From: Chryseobacterium gleum
Lineage (GTDB): Bacteria > Bacteroidota > Bacteroidia > Flavobacteriales_D > Sanyastnellaceae
Reading direction: 5' to 3'
DNA: 50,587 bases
Assembly: GCA_945874695.1 (NCBI GenBank)
Contig: CAMCHP010000014.1
Coordinates: 1 to 50,587, forward strand
A program made the translations under genes and the position numbers. The notes beneath the pieces were generated by a model. It did no database searches. It was not told the DNA's origin and worked only from the letters and a program-made list of their open reading frames with translations. Shown here piece by piece: positions 40,808-50,221 of the stretch; the stretch's first letter is position 1, and the number at the start of each line of letters is the position of its first letter.

Positions 40808-43800
40808 TTATTTCATCACGACAAAGCGTGCAGTTTTCAGTTCTCCGCCAATTTCAGCAGCGAGGATATAATTACCATTGGCAAGATCGGCGGTATTCAA
40901 GGTCACCACATGGCTACCTTCAGCATACTTACGCATTGGCACTTCTTGTACGAAACGACCTGTGATGCTGTAGATTGAGAAACGAACATCGGTCGTAGCT
41001 GGAAGATCAAGCTTCACTTGTGTAACCGCGCTAGTTACTGGGTTCGGGTAAACCACAAGTTCTGGTTTATCGTTTCCAAGTTCAGGCGTTTCTTCAACAT
41101 TCACGAAAGTGAAGGCATCAGCACGGAAAATACCGCGGCCGTGAGTACCTGCATAGATTGCTCCGCTGTTCAGCGGATAAGACCAGCGTGAATTGCCGCG
41201 CCATTGTTGCTTAAGATCGAAAATCGGACAAGCAAAAACTTCATCAGCTGCTGACATGCCGTTGTTTGAGATAGCCCACGTATCTCCACCGTCGTTGGTG
41301 ATCCATGCGCCAAACTCTGTACCTACAACGATTGTCTCACCATTTGGTGAATTCACATCGATCACCGCGTCGTAAACTGGCATGCGTGCAAGTTCATCGC
41401 TTGTTGGGAACCAGATGTTGCTCCATGTTGGATTTGTTGCGAGCGCATTGAATGTTTCGCGCACCTTACCATTGGCATCGACACCGTAACCGCCGATGGT
41501 AATGACCACGTGGTTTGGATCATTCGGATCAACAGCAATACCTGTAATCGCTGCACCTGCGGAAGCGATTTGTGCCCATGATAGCGCATCAGCGAAACCA
41601 TTGTTATCGGCATCTGCATCGTCACCTTCAACTTGTAGGTTTCGCAAGCCGCTTACACGCCACAAAGACCCGTTCCATCCGCTTACGAACATCACGTCGC
41701 CTGCAGCTTCGTGGTCACCCACCGCATATTCAACTGCTTTTGTACCACCACCACCGGGGGCGTTACCTAAACGGAACCATTGTGGTTGAACGCTAAAGTT
41801 CAACGGATCGCGCGTCATCCAAACGCCTAGGCCACCTGAGAAGCCCACAGTAAGCATTACCGTGTAAGGATCTTGAACCAATTTATGTTCACGAACGTCA
41901 TACAAGGTATCAGCAGCATAGAAGTACGAAGAATCGCAAGCGATGTCTGTTTGGATTACGTCTTGCATAACGAAAGTCGTATCAGCGCCAATGTTGAAGC
42001 ACATGATATCATCGATAACCTCGATGTATACACAGGTATCAATCGGGGTAATACTTTCAATAACCTCAATTTGCCCAATGACTGTTTCGGTAGTATCGCA
42101 ATCAAGAATTATTTCAGTAAGTGCTTGTGGATCAAGCCAGTAGTAATTTGGGTCTGCTATCAAAGGTTCGCTGAGGGTAAGCTCAGGGCGAATTAATTCT
42201 GGCCAGAAACGCAATTCTTCGCCTTCAGCCAAGGTATAACCAAGTGGCAAATCAAGGTTAGAGGTTTCAACCATTAAGGTGGTATCAGTCAACGTTGTTT
42301 CAGTTGGGTTGATGAGGGTGACAAAACGTTGGCTAAGTTCATCTTCAGTGTCTTCGAAAAGGCGAATCACCGTGTAGAACTGGCCGATTTCACCGTCAGC
42401 GTTTTGCAAATCAATAATGCGGTCATCATAGATAAACGACGAAGCACCATCATTTGATAAACGGTTGAGTACACCATACTGTGAGGTTGTGAAGGCAATT
42501 TGGCGGAAGTCATCAGTAACTTGCGGAACAGCACAGTCGAAACCGTCACCACCTGAAATTTCAAAAGCACTCAGGTCGCTCAAAAGTGATCCGTCATTTG
42601 GAATGTAGTGTGAACCGTTATCCTGAGTTCCACCTACCACACCCAAACCAGGTGTATGGTCGATACCGTAATACTGTGTCACATTGTATCCTCTATTGCT
42701 GCGTATGTAGGTTTGACCATTGTCATTTGAACGATAGATTCCACCATCGTTACCCACCCACATCACGCCTTCAGGCGAGAATACAATTTCATGAATATCC
42801 ACGTGCATGGTTTGCGGGAGGCTCGCCAAGGTGAATGGCAAAGCAGCCAATTCAGCTTGATAGCTTGGGCCTACACGCCAAAATTCGATACCGCCAACGT
42901 AAGCGATGAGAGGGTTAGTTGGAGATACACCGAGTGCAAGATCATAAATTCCTTGACCACGGGGAAGTGGAGTCGCTTCAGCAATACCCGCTGGCCAAAT
43001 GTTCTCCCATGTTTGTCCTGCATCTGACGAATAATATACTCCACCGAAGAGCCCACCTGTAGTCGAAAATAGAGCATAGGCGTGATCAGCATTTTCTGGG
43101 GCAACGACAACGCGTGCGCGACCCATACCGCTTTGGGGTAGAACGCCAGGATCATTTCCGCCACCGAATTCAGGTTCAAAAGTCGAATATGAGTTATCAG
43201 TGCTGCGGTAAACGCGGCCTGACGACATCGAAACGAGCATGTAACTGCCATCTGAAGCGATGTTAATATCTTGACAAGACTGGCTAGGCAAACCACCCGA
43301 CACTGCGGTGTAGGTATTTCCTTCGAGGTAACCGAATCCGGCATTGCTCGCTACATACACGCGGTTTGGACGATTTGGATCTGGCTCGATGCAATCGACT
43401 GCTGTCCAATCTCCTGAACCGAGCAGTCCTGGGTCAGTGTCATCAACGATCGTCCATGTGTTACCACCATCGGTAGAGCGATAAACGCCACGACCACGGA
43501 AACCTGAACCACCTTCACCCCCAGCACCGTCGAACATAGAACCTGTTCCAACGTAAATATCGCCGTTTCCAGCCTTGCCGATTGAACCAATCATGCAGTT
43601 TGGAAAAGAAACGACCTGCGTCCAGTTATTGCCACCATTTGTCGATCGCCAAAGTCCACCTGAGACTCCGCCAGTAAAAATTTCAGTTTCAGACACGATA
43701 AGAATGGCTCGCGTGCGCCCTCCAACGTTATCAGGCCCCATTTCGACCCAATCGATCGGTTCAGAGTTTTTGTCATACGACGCGGCTCGGGCGTATTTCG

Positions 43801-44026
43801 CGACTGCATCACGCAAGCGAATATAATCTAGTTCGTTTACTTCACCGGTTTCGATGTTCGCGCGAAGCATGCGTTGCACTTCGGCTGCACCAGCAGCGTC
43901 GGCTTTCGCATCTTTGGCAGAACGGGGGCTGAACTCAGCGACAACCGTTTTAGAGGTAAACAAGCCCACACCGATTGCAACAGCGAGGCCCAGACTTGAA
44001 ATGTAGAGTAGCGTTCTCATTCTCAT
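40808..44026 (-). CDS. T9SS type A-sorted secreted protein with VPS10/BNR-like propeller
   Basis: A protein of 1072 residues. The ATG at 44026 starts a signal peptide (hydrophobic to about residue 22). The mature part has BNR/sialidase-like propeller blades of the S-T-D-G-G-N-T-W type (GLWRSTNGGNNWTQV, GVYRSTDGGNTWTIV, GVYYSSDAGQTWENI, GIYRSNDNGQTY). The tail from VVYPNPV to FVVMK is a type A T9SS signal. A Thr/Asp/Cys-containing insertion of about 130 residues (580-712) interrupts the blades. No sialidase catalytic set is evident, so I call it a secreted propeller protein, possibly binding glycans or acting in proteolysis control. It ends at a strong terminator. Confidence 0.9.
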   Translation of the reverse strand: MRMRTLLYISSLGLAVAIGVGLFTSKTVVAEFSPRSAKDAKADAAGAAEVQRMLRANIETGEVNELDYIRLRDAVAKYARAASYDKNSEPIDWVEMGPDNVGGRTRAILIVSETEIFTGGVSGGLWRSTNGGNNWTQVVSFPNCMIGSIGKAGNGDIYVGTGSMFDGAGGEGGSGFRGRGVYRSTDGGNTWTIVDDTDPGLLGSGDWTAVDCIEPDPNRPNRVYVASNAGFGYLEGNTYTAVSGGLPSQSCQDINIASDGSYMLVSMSSGRVYRSTDNSYSTFEPEFGGGNDPGVLPQSGMGRARVVVAPENADHAYALFSTTGGLFGGVYYSSDAGQTWENIWPAGIAEATPLPRGQGIYDLALGVSPTNPLIAYVGGIEFWRVGPSYQAELAALPFTLASLPQTMHVDIHEIVFSPEGVMWVGNDGGIYRSNDNGQTYIRSNRGYNVTQYYGIDHTPGLGVVGGTQDNGSHYIPNDGSLLSDLSAFEISGGDGFDCAVPQVTDDFRQIAFTTSQYGVLNRLSNDGASSFIYDDRIIDLQNADGEIGQFYTVIRLFEDTEDELSQRFVTLINPTETTLTDTTLMVETSNLDLPLGYTLAEGEELRFWPELIRPELTLSEPLIADPNYYWLDPQALTEIILDCDTTETVIGQIEVIESITPIDTCVYIEVIDDIMCFNIGADTTFVMQDVIQTDIACDSSYFYAADTLYDVREHKLVQDPYTVMLTVGFSGGLGVWMTRDPLNFSVQPQWFRLGNAPGGGGTKAVEYAVGDHEAAGDVMFVSGWNGSLWRVSGLRNLQVEGDDADADNNGFADALSWAQIASAGAAITGIAVDPNDPNHVVITIGGYGVDANGKVRETFNALATNPTWSNIWFPTSDELARMPVYDAVIDVNSPNGETIVVGTEFGAWITNDGGDTWAISNNGMSAADEVFACPIFDLKQQWRGNSRWSYPLNSGAIYAGTHGRGIFRADAFTFVNVEETPELGNDKPELVVYPNPVTSAVTQVKLDLPATTDVRFSIYSITGRFVQEVPMRKYAEGSHVVTLNTADLANGNYILAAEIGGELKTARFVVMK

Positions 44027-44140
44027 ATACAGATAGAATTTTCCGAAACAATTGGCGACCAATTTACAACATTTTGCCGCCCGAATTAAATTTAAACCTT
44101 GAATAACTAACCAATTTTATACACATCTAGCAATCTTAAA

Positions 44141-45019
44141 CTAGAAGATATGTTTCTCAGCGTGGTAGGAAGAACGAACCAAGGGGCCGCTTTCCACGAA
44201 CCTGAAACCTTTCTCCAATCCGATCCGCTCATAAGCTGCGAATCGTTCAGGATGAATAAACTCAACCACCGGCAAGTGCCGAGGTGTTGGCTGGAGGTAC
44301 TGTCCAAGAGTTAGCACATCGACACCAACAGCTCTGAGGTCATCCATTGTTTCAAGTACCTCATCTTCGGTTTCACCCAAACCTAGCATTACACCCGATT
44401 TCGTTTTCATACCGCCTGCTTTGAGTCGACGCAACACTTCAAGACTGCGATCGTACTTGGCCTGGATGCGCACCTGTTTTGTTAATCTTCTCACCGTTTC
44501 GAGGTTGTGTGAAACAATTTCAGGAGCAACCTCTATGATGCGTTGCAGGTTCTCCCATTTACCGGCAAAGTCGGGAATCAGGGTTTCAAGTGTTGTTTCT
44601 GGGGATTGACGGCGAATAGCGCGCACTGTAGCTGCCCAAATTTCAGAACCACCATCGGCAAGGTCATCGCGATCAACCGAAGTAATTACCGCATGCTTCA
44701 CTCCCATTAGTTTTACTGAGTTCGCGACGCGTGCAGGTTCAAAAATATCAGCCTCAAGGGGTTTGCCTGTTGCCACAGAGCAGAAGCCGCAGCTACGCGT
44801 GCAAATGTTGCCGAGAATCATAAAAGTAGCAGTGCCTTCTCCCCAACATTCACCCATGTTCGGGCAATTGCCCGACTCACAAATGGTGTGTAGCTTGTGT
44901 TCAGACACCAATTGGCGCACTTTTTTATAAGACTCCCCTGTAGGCAACTTTACGCGAAGCCATTTGGGTTTTGGCGTACGCTGCGGGCCACCGCCATCGA
45001 TGATGCTTGTTTCTGTCAT
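44141..45019 (-). CDS. lipA: Lipoyl synthase
   Basis: A 292-residue radical SAM enzyme that inserts two sulphurs into octanoyl groups on lipoyl domains. Both clusters are readable: the auxiliary cluster [12 protein letters not shown] and the radical SAM motif CTRSCGFC. The C-terminal SSYHA serine ligand is present. I chose the ATG at 45019, which starts [11 protein letters not shown]; a longer frame overlaps the preceding gene. It follows the barrel-protein gene with a one-base gap. lipB is not adjacent. The stretch from 44027 to 44140 upstream of the T9SS gene holds no gene that I can see. Confidence 0.95.
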   Translation of the reverse strand: MTETSIIDGGGPQRTPKPKWLRVKLPTGESYKKVRQLVSEHKLHTICESGNCPNMGECWGEGTATFMILGNICTRSCGFCSVATGKPLEADIFEPARVANSVKLMGVKHAVITSVDRDDLADGGSEIWAATVRAIRRQSPETTLETLIPDFAGKWENLQRIIEVAPEIVSHNLETVRRLTKQVRIQAKYDRSLEVLRRLKAGGMKTKSGVMLGLGETEDEVLETMDDLRAVGVDVLTLGQYLQPTPRHLPVVEFIHPERFAAYERIGLEKGFRFVESGPLVRSSYHAEKHIF

Positions 45020-45020
45020 T

Positions 45021-45779
45021 TCAATCGTTGTACTTGCTTCCAAAAGAGAATTGCAAGAAAAAGGTGACGAAAAATTGGTTGTTTTGATCGACCCGATCCG
45101 CAGCCATGATTGGTATTTCATTCGGGTAAGCGTCGAGCGCGATACCGGCATCTAAGCCTTTGAGTCGATCTTTCTCATTCGAATACTCGAAGTTGAGTGC
45201 AAACTTGAAAAAGGCACCGGGATGAAGACGCAACTCATCGATCCCATTCAATCCGGAGGCTCGTCCGTAAATTGAATCAAAAAAATGTTTGTCGGGGTCG
45301 TATTTCTCAACGGCCAGATATTGATAGGGAATGCTCGGGTAGCCAATTTCGAGATAAATCGGTTTCGTTAGCCCTAAAGACGGACCAACCTCCCACGTAT
45401 AGCCAACTTGTACGCCGCTTTTGCGAACCTTTTCGGTGATAATCTTACGCACTCCGAATGAAGGGCGGATGATGAAAAAGCTATTCATCTTTCCATAAAC
45501 GTAGCTGCGACTATCTTCGTACACGGGATTGAAGCTTCGAATTTCTTTGTTGTGCTTCATGTACAGGATATCTCCCCCGAAGAGCAACACTTTTTTAACT
45601 CCCCTATACCTGCCGTAATTGATGAAGGCGCCGAGGCCATTGGAATGGAGTATGCCTCCACCGTGTAATTGATGCCTGTAAATAATAACAGGTTCGTCAT
45701 ACAGTTCACTTTGGGCGCTTTGCGCAAAGGTCTGTACTGCAGAAAAAAGGACAAAAATCAGCAGGAAAAGCCTGTACAT
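45021..45779 (-). CDS. Predicted outer-membrane beta-barrel protein
   Basis: A 252-residue exported protein with a signal peptide ending near TFAQ. The mature part alternates strands with aromatic ends ([40 protein letters not shown]) and ends in a final strand [14 protein letters not shown], typical of outer-membrane barrels. The function is unknown. It lies one base upstream of lipA, so the two share a transcript, which is odd for a barrel and a lipoate enzyme. A -7-like TATCTTTA (one mismatch) lies on the minus strand at 45806-45813, about 27 bases before the start. Confidence 0.75.
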   Translation of the reverse strand: MYRLFLLIFVLFSAVQTFAQSAQSELYDEPVIIYRHQLHGGGILHSNGLGAFINYGRYRGVKKVLLFGGDILYMKHNKEIRSFNPVYEDSRSYVYGKMNSFFIIRPSFGVRKIITEKVRKSGVQVGYTWEVGPSLGLTKPIYLEIGYPSIPYQYLAVEKYDPDKHFFDSIYGRASGLNGIDELRLHPGAFFKFALNFEYSNEKDRLKGLDAGIALDAYPNEIPIMAADRVDQNNQFFVTFFLQFSFGSKYND

Positions 45780-45815
45780 TTGTAGTGTGCTCTTGTTTCA
45801 ACTGGTAAAGATACA

Positions 45816-46256
45816 ATGAAACAACGCATTTACCCTATCAAAAGTTCAGCAATGCATTACAAGGTTTTGTACGAAGGTGATTTAAGAACCGAGGCCACAC
45901 ACCTGGCTTCAGGCAGTCAGATTTTGACTGACGCACCCATCGATAATCAAGGTCAGGGACGCTATTTTTCACCGACTGATTTAGCGTCGGTCTCACTTGC
46001 GAGCTGCATGATGACCATTCTGGGCATCACCGTGCGCGAGCATGCGCTGGCTGTGGAATCGATGGAGGCTACCGTTACAAAAACGATGGCATCGAATCCT
46101 CGACGCATTAGCGGAATAAAGATCCATTTGCGCATTCACGCTTTAGATCTTGAAGAGAGAAAAAAGTTGATTCTTGAAACGGCCGCACGAACCTGTCCTG
46201 TAGCCCTTAGTTTACATCCAGAAATCAATCAAGACATCTCGTTTGAGTACGTCTAG
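45816..46256 (+). CDS. OsmC/Ohr-family protein
   Basis: A 146-residue cytoplasmic protein of the OsmC family, thiol peroxidases acting on organic hydroperoxides. The two redox cysteines are visible in LASCMMTILG and ARTCPVALSLHP. The fold begins at HYKVLYEGDL, so the true start may be the second ATG at 45852 (134 residues) rather than 45816. It is divergent from the barrel-lipA unit (36 bases) and converges on a tiny lipoprotein gene with one base between the stops. Confidence 0.9.
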   Translation: MKQRIYPIKSSAMHYKVLYEGDLRTEATHLASGSQILTDAPIDNQGQGRYFSPTDLASVSLASCMMTILGITVREHALAVESMEATVTKTMASNPRRISGIKIHLRIHALDLEERKKLILETAARTCPVALSLHPEINQDISFEYV

Positions 46257-46257
46257 T

Positions 46258-46377
46258 TTATTCTTGGCAAACTTCAACCGAATTGTAAGCCTCGCACGTT
46301 TGTTTAACAGGTGCGCAAGAAGCCAATAATGTAGCAACTACGGCTACCAAAACGAGTGATCCAATGAGCTTTTTCAT
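46258..46377 (-). CDS. 39-residue lipoprotein
   Basis: ATG at 46377 to TAA at 46258. The peptide has a Lys-Lys n-region, a hydrophobic core (LIGSLVLVAVVATLLAS) and a lipobox LLASC, with Cys21. Only 18 residues follow, including two more cysteines (QTCEAY and EVCQE). It is a complete small entericidin-like lipoprotein by shape, with no recognisable family. The start is preceded by AACTCAGT; a possible inverted repeat AGACG-N10-CGTCT lies at 46394-46413. Confidence 0.7.
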   Translation of the reverse strand: MKKLIGSLVLVAVVATLLASCAPVKQTCEAYNSVEVCQE

Positions 46378-46485
46378 ACTGAGTTAGATTTTCAGACGTT
46401 AATAGATGCGTCTATAACTTAGGTTTACGCAACAACTTGAAAGAGGTTACAATGTTCGACGAACGGCAACGCACACTTTAACAAC

Positions 46486-48153
46486 GTGGAAATATCCCGA
46501 ATTCGTATTGCCTGTGTTCAGTTTATATTCATCTGCATCGCGGGCAGTTTGCATATTTCTGCTGCCCGAGCACAAAGTGTGTTGTGGGTGGAAGTTGACG
46601 GCAATCCGCGTGCTCGAATCGACTTAAATTCATCGGTACGCATGGCTGACACGTTGCAGCCGATGGTGCTTAATCTGCAGCTGCATGGCTATTTGGCCGC
46701 CCACATCGACACCATCCATACCTGGGGTGACAGTATATATGTGAGTATCTATCGCGGAGCACGGTTCAATGCCTTGCCTCAGCCGGTGGCACGTCGTGGA
46801 AATCGAGCGCAGCCCTTTGTAGCGTCGGAAGAACGCATCCGCGCGGAAGCGCGAAAAACCCTTCGCCCTTACGAAAATGACGGCTACCCATTTGCAACGG
46901 CTCACTTGCAATTTGAAGTTCGCGATGACAGCACATTGGCCTACACCGTGGGGGTTCATGCCGGGCCATTGATTTTGTTTGACAGTTTAGCGATTCGTGG
47001 AAAGCGCTCGTATCATCGCGGATATTTTGAGCAGTATTTAAACATTCGAAGCGGGCGAAGGTACAGTGAGGCGCAACTTCAGGCGATCAGAAAAAAAATC
47101 GAGGAACTGCCCTTCGTGCGTTTAACTGCTCCACCTCAGGTCGTATTTCGGCAGGGTAAAGCTGATGTTTACCTTGAACTTGAAGACGTACGGGCGAACC
47201 GGTTTGATGGCATCATCGGTTTTCAGCCCGATGCACAAAGCGGACGGCCTGTGTTTACGGGTGACTTAAACCTAGCTTTGGAGAACGCCTTTCGAAGAGG
47301 TGAGAGCCTTGAATTTCAATGGAGACGACTGCAAGAGCAGACGCAGAACTTGCAGTTGAAAGGCGCCCTCCCCTATTTATTGAGCACCCGCTTAGGTGTT
47401 TGGGGCGAAGTAGAGTTGTATCGCCGCGACAGCACATTCTCAACTTCCGAAGTTGAGTTGGCACTGGGTTATGTAGTTGGCTCAGGTCGCTATTTGCGGA
47501 CGTTTGCATCGCAGTGGCGTTCGAATTCTCTGCAAGGCACATTCGTCGGCATTGATGATGTAGCTTTACGTCGGTACGGTTTAGGCTGGCAGAATTACCA
47601 GCTTGATGACCGCATCAACCCCGCAAAAGGCTTCAGTTACACCGCTGAACTTTCAGCCGGATTGAAAGCATTGACCACGCAAGATGCTGAAGGTCTCGAA
47701 GAAACCCAGCGGTTGAATCAATTCAGCGGACATTTGCGGGCAGCGTATTGGATTCCTCTGATGCAACGTCTTTCACTAATTGTTGGGTTTCAAGGCGCAT
47801 TCAAGGCCGACAGTACGTTGCGTTTAAACGAGCATTATCGCATTGGCGGGTTGAATACGCTGCGCGGATTTGACGAAGAATCGATTTTTGCTTCGAGTTA
47901 TGGCATCGGCACTGTGGAGTTGAAATACATACTTGACCAGCGTTCAGCTTTCTTTTTGTTTTACGACCAAGGTTGGTATGAGCGTATTACGGGCGGTTAT
48001 TTCACAGATCGTCCGTTCGGATTTGGCGCAGGCGCGTTGATTGGCACCGAAAATAGTACCTTTCGGATCTACTATGCATTAGGGAAAGAGCAGGGCAATC
48101 CTGTATTGTTACGAAACGGAAAAGTACATTTTGGATTCATTAATCGATTTTAA
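46486..48153 (+). CDS. Omp85-superfamily outer-membrane protein (TamA/BamA-like)
   Basis: A 555-residue outer-membrane protein starting at GTG with a signal peptide (end near ARAQ). One or two POTRA-like domains occupy about residues 90-255 (FDSLAIRGKRSYHRGYFEQYL, SEAQLQAIRKKIEELPFVR). A 16-strand-type barrel follows. The Omp85 lock motif GLNTLRGFDE is near residue 460 and the last strand ends in FGFINRF with a terminal Phe. It probably helps insert or export outer-membrane proteins or lipids; it is shorter than BamA and may be a TamA-like or specialised member. The GWxTD lipoprotein gene follows at once. Confidence 0.85.
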   Translation: MEISRIRIACVQFIFICIAGSLHISAARAQSVLWVEVDGNPRARIDLNSSVRMADTLQPMVLNLQLHGYLAAHIDTIHTWGDSIYVSIYRGARFNALPQPVARRGNRAQPFVASEERIRAEARKTLRPYENDGYPFATAHLQFEVRDDSTLAYTVGVHAGPLILFDSLAIRGKRSYHRGYFEQYLNIRSGRRYSEAQLQAIRKKIEELPFVRLTAPPQVVFRQGKADVYLELEDVRANRFDGIIGFQPDAQSGRPVFTGDLNLALENAFRRGESLEFQWRRLQEQTQNLQLKGALPYLLSTRLGVWGEVELYRRDSTFSTSEVELALGYVVGSGRYLRTFASQWRSNSLQGTFVGIDDVALRRYGLGWQNYQLDDRINPAKGFSYTAELSAGLKALTTQDAEGLEETQRLNQFSGHLRAAYWIPLMQRLSLIVGFQGAFKADSTLRLNEHYRIGGLNTLRGFDEESIFASSYGIGTVELKYILDQRSAFFLFYDQGWYERITGGYFTDRPFGFGAGALIGTENSTFRIYYALGKEQGNPVLLRNGKVHFGFINRF

Positions 48154-48157
48154 TGTG

Positions 48158-49450
48158 ATGTGCAAAGGTTTTCCGCCTAAACGGCGGGATGTTAGGTATT
48201 CCCCTGTTTCGATCGCCATACTCTTTTTGGCATTGGTTTTCATGTCGGGATGTGGCACCACCGTTCGGAAGAGCGCAGATCGATTGGTATACAGTTATGA
48301 TTGGGAGTCTCGCCCCTTGCATCCTGAGTTCATGGTTTACCATTTATCGGATGACAGCAGTCAGTTTTGGTTAAAGGTTCATTCATCGGAGTTATTGTAT
48401 GCGCGGCAACAGGCGGACGCGCCCTTTGAAGGACGCATTTCATGTGAGATTGCCGTCACCAAACAAAGTGACGGCAGCCGGCAATTGGTCGACAGCTTGG
48501 GGTTTGAGGTACGCGACGTGAATCCGGATCAAACTGGGCGCTTTATCGTGAAGAAGCACAACTTCAAGCTGGATACGGGTGCTGTGTATCGTTTTTCAGT
48601 GCGTTTCACCGACTTGAATCGCCGTTGGGGCGACGCCATGGTTTTGAACGTTCGGAAGCTATCGGGAAACAGTAGAGAAGACTATTTGATTTATCGGAGT
48701 GGAGAAGATTTGCCGTTGTTTCGAGATGATTTACGGACGGGAGATGCGCTTGAAATTGAGAGCAGTCGTGGAGAGCCCTTACTTCGGTATTTGGTCTGGA
48801 ACAGTGGTGAAAAGCTCCCTCCGCCCCCTTATACAGATGGCAATACAGCCCTGCCTGAATTGCCTGACCAAGCGAAAAACAGTTACATCCCTGGGGGTGC
48901 GGCCTTGCCACTCGAGTCAGGTTTGCTGACCTTTTTCGATATCCGTGACCTCCCCTTGTTTACGTTGCGCGTACACGACCAACCTTTTCCGAAGGTGCAA
49001 ACAGTAGCCTCGATGGTTGAGAGTTTACGTTACATCAGTTCAAGGCGCGAGCATGAAAAAATCACAGAAGGCAAGGATTCCAAGAAGGAGCTCGATCAGT
49101 TTTGGCTTGATTGCGGCGGGAATAAAGATCGCACCCGGGAATTGATTCGGGTGTATTATGGACGAGTGCAGGAGGCCAACTATTACTTTTCGTCGTTGAT
49201 CGACGGCTGGAAGACCGACCGTGGTTTGATTCACATTATCTTTGGCGACCCAAGTAAAATTAATCGGGTGGACGGCAGCGAGACCTGGATTTATGGCGAG
49301 GAAAATCATTTATCATCGCTGGTTTTCCAATTTCGCAAGGTTAACAGTCAGCTCACCGACAATCACTATATACTTGACCGCAATCCACTTTATCGCACCG
49401 ATTGGGACCGGGCAGTAACGGCATGGCGTAACGGACGAATATTTCAATAG
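48158..49450 (+). CDS. GWxTD domain-containing lipoprotein
   Basis: A 430-residue lipoprotein with lipobox FMSGC (Cys32). The family motif is IDGWKTDRGLIHIIFGDP near residue 350, followed by ETWIYGEENH and FQFRKV. GWxTD domains are common in Bacteroidota secreted or envelope proteins, and their role is unknown. The start is ATG at 48158 (a GTG lies at 48155), four bases after the Omp85 stop. The first codons contain a GGATG hairpin repeat (48173-48191), so the positively charged n-region FPPKRRDVR of the signal peptide comes from the repeat. RlmB-type methyltransferase starts directly after its stop. Confidence 0.88.
   Translation: MCKGFPPKRRDVRYSPVSIAILFLALVFMSGCGTTVRKSADRLVYSYDWESRPLHPEFMVYHLSDDSSQFWLKVHSSELLYARQQADAPFEGRISCEIAVTKQSDGSRQLVDSLGFEVRDVNPDQTGRFIVKKHNFKLDTGAVYRFSVRFTDLNRRWGDAMVLNVRKLSGNSREDYLIYRSGEDLPLFRDDLRTGDALEIESSRGEPLLRYLVWNSGEKLPPPPYTDGNTALPELPDQAKNSYIPGGAALPLESGLLTFFDIRDLPLFTLRVHDQPFPKVQTVASMVESLRYISSRREHEKITEGKDSKKELDQFWLDCGGNKDRTRELIRVYYGRVQEANYYFSSLIDGWKTDRGLIHIIFGDPSKINRVDGSETWIYGEENHLSSLVFQFRKVNSQLTDNHYILDRNPLYRTDWDRAVTAWRNGRIFQ
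48173..48191 (+). repeat. GGATG hairpin repeat, copy 9
   Basis: CCGCC-TAAAC-GGCGG-GATG: a five-base arm pair and the same loop as the copy at 20832. It lies at codons 6-12 of the GWxTD lipoprotein gene. Confidence 0.72.
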
Positions 49451-50191
49451 ATGACGGAAAAAGAATCGCTCGCCTTTGGCTGGCATCCAGTACTTGAGGC
49501 GTTAGCATCTGGGAAAGATCTGCAGAAAGTGTTGCTTCAGCAAGGCATTCGCAATGAACGCAGCACCGAGCTTATGCGCTTATGCAAAGAGCGAGGTGTA
49601 CCTGTGCAATATGTACCGATCTTCAAGCTCGATAAAATTACGCGCAAGAACCACCAAGGGATTATTGCTTTTTTGTCACCCGTTGAATACGCTGACATTG
49701 ACAACCTACTCGCGATGGTCTTTGCCTCAGGAGAGACGCCAGCAATTTTGGTTTTAGATGGAGTTGACGATGTTCGGAATTTTGGTGCGATTTGTCGTTC
49801 CGCAGAGTGTTTCGGATTTCATGGGGTGTTAATTCCGACCAAAGGATCAGCCCCGATTAGTGAAGATGCGATTAAGACATCTTCAGGTGCATTGCTGCGT
49901 TTGCCCGTTTGCCGCACTCCGAACTTGACTTCGACCCTTCGTTCGCTTCAAGCATCAGGGCTTGCATTGGTGGGAATGACCGAAAAAACAGATAACCTAC
50001 TGATGAATGTTAGGCACGAAGGGCCGCTTGCGATTGTCATGGGAAATGAAGAGCTGGGGCTATCTCCGGACACGCTTCGCATCTGCGATCACTTAGCAAA
50101 GATACCGATGACTGGTAAAATTGCTTCATTGAACGTGTCGGTATCGGCAGGCATCGCGATGTACCATTTTTTCGGCTCTCGGTTAGCATAA
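49451..50191 (+). CDS. rlmB: 23S rRNA 2'-O-methyltransferase-like SPOUT protein
   Basis: A 246-residue SpoU/TrmH-family RNA methyltransferase. The N-terminal part (FGWHPVLEALASGKDLQKVLL) is the RlmB substrate-binding domain, followed by NHQGIIAF. The SPOUT motifs are LVLDGVDDVRNFGAICRSAE, IVMGNEELGL and IASLNVSVSAGIA. RlmB methylates G2251 of E. coli 23S rRNA; other TrmH-family specificities are possible, so the symbol is likely but not certain. The ATG follows the stop of the GWxTD gene with no gap. Confidence 0.88.
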   Translation: MTEKESLAFGWHPVLEALASGKDLQKVLLQQGIRNERSTELMRLCKERGVPVQYVPIFKLDKITRKNHQGIIAFLSPVEYADIDNLLAMVFASGETPAILVLDGVDDVRNFGAICRSAECFGFHGVLIPTKGSAPISEDAIKTSSGALLRLPVCRTPNLTSTLRSLQASGLALVGMTEKTDNLLMNVRHEGPLAIVMGNEELGLSPDTLRICDHLAKIPMTGKIASLNVSVSAGIAMYHFFGSRLA

Positions 50192-50221
50192 GGTAAAGTT
50201 GTGGCAATCAAATAAGCACAA

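Noticed and set aside
46452-46481. A nine-codon upstream frame with an AAGAGG-like site before the Omp85 start
   Set aside because: Too short to separate from chance; no sign of attenuation structure or conservation visible.
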